Positions 63,899-64,000 of a DNA stretch of 64,000 nucleotides are shown here, in pieces. The first letter of the stretch is position 1. Each line of letters opens with the position of its first letter. The notes under the pieces were generated by a model. That model had not been told where the DNA came from, made no database searches, and saw only the letters and a list, made by a program, of their open reading frames with translations. This DNA comes from Lachnospiraceae bacterium (lineage in GTDB: Bacteria; Bacillota; Clostridia; Lachnospirales; Lachnospiraceae). Location of the stretch: NCBI GenBank assembly GCA_029053015.1, contig JAIDHX010000040.1:1-64000 (forward strand), read 5' to 3'. Both the position numbers and the translations under genes were made by a program.

Positions 63899-64000
63899 TT
63901 CCGCTTTTTTCCTTCTCTCATACTCCCTGTTGATAAGCTGCACCAGTTTTCCATCCCCGCACTGGTTGTCCGGATGAAAAATTTTCAGCAAATCTTTATA
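63896..64000 (-). CDS. C-terminal end of a J-domain-like protein (truncated by window edge)
   Basis: The last 34 codons of a minus-strand gene entering from the right edge. It contains FHPDNQCGD, an HPD tripeptide typical of J domains, followed by LVQLINREYERR, like helix III of DnaJ. The rest of the gene lies outside the window, so the identity is tentative. Confidence 0.6.
   Translation of the reverse strand, partial: YKDLLKIFHPDNQCGDGKLVQLINREYERRKKAE

Overview
The window looks like a contiguous piece of chromosome from a Gram-positive anaerobe of the class Clostridia, most likely a member of the Lachnospiraceae. The reasons are the gene content and order (mreBCD-PBP2-minCDE-rodA in one run, sepF next to a YggS protein and an HlyD-like protein, rplU-prp-rpmA-obgE, fakA with yloU, a HisZ-dependent short HisG), an L27 carrying the Prp-cleaved N-terminal extension, purine-rich Shine-Dalgarno sites, frequent TTG and GTG starts, and moderate GC. 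I see no rRNA, tRNA, insertion sequence, prophage or CRISPR array. Almost everything is housekeeping; accessory material is confined to the first ~1.4 kb, a broken gene near 31.2-31.5 kb, and a repeat-filled spacer near 41.8-42.1 kb.

Layout. 1-1358: AT-rich accessory genes (a truncated gene tail, a HicB-like/DinB-like protein, a small protein with an HEPN-type RX4H motif). 1446-13566 (+): a PLP enzyme, DUF4321, radC, then the cell-shape and division-site block mreB-mreC-mreD-PBP2-minC-minD-minE-rodA, followed by mgsA and a lipoprotein D,D-carboxypeptidase. 13652-20280 (+): a small P-loop orphan, an HlyD-like protein, yggS, sepF, aroB, lspA, rluD and a cytidylate-kinase-like protein. 20407-24730 (+): a ribosome and translation block rplU-prp-rpmA-obgE-yhbY-nadD-yqeK-rsfS. 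24798-28217: DUF378, lexA diverging from a YneA-like SOS division inhibitor, a tyrosine recombinase and ttcA. 28406-31109 (+): an AI-2E family transporter, a Cof-type HAD phosphatase and dtd.

31157-42617 is mostly on the minus strand: a frameshifted gene, a Nudix hydrolase, rng, two radical-SAM-associated proteins and a small membrane protein; then the histidine operon hisZ-hisG-hisD-hisB-(HisA/F-like)-hisIE with a clear promoter and terminator; then a repeat island; then recU. 42550-49849 (-): three-part RNA-modification and signalling run (RluA-type synthase, membrane protein, an HD-GYP protein with an extracytoplasmic CBM2-like domain, SDR, YgiQ, HAD, RsuA-type synthase). 49927-52205: a YlbJ-like membrane protein that overlaps a convergent amidase gene. 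52292-63432 (-): a coiled-coil protein, coaD, rsmD, a topoisomerase IV-like pair, and a fatty-acid-kinase cluster (DegV/FakB, recG, fakA, yloU). rpmB diverges from the last cluster, and the window ends inside a J-domain-type gene.

The genes work together as modules: wall elongation and septum placement (mreBCD, PBP2, rodA, minCDE, sepF, carboxypeptidase, amidase), an SOS checkpoint (lexA and the YneA-like protein), ribosome maturation, histidine synthesis, and fatty-acid activation. The parts most worth following up are the HisF-like/HisI/HisE fusion, the CBM2-like/HD-GYP receptor with a GYA in place of GYP, the ~258-residue insertion in PBP2, the repeat island at 41826-42084, and the HEPN-like pair at the left end.
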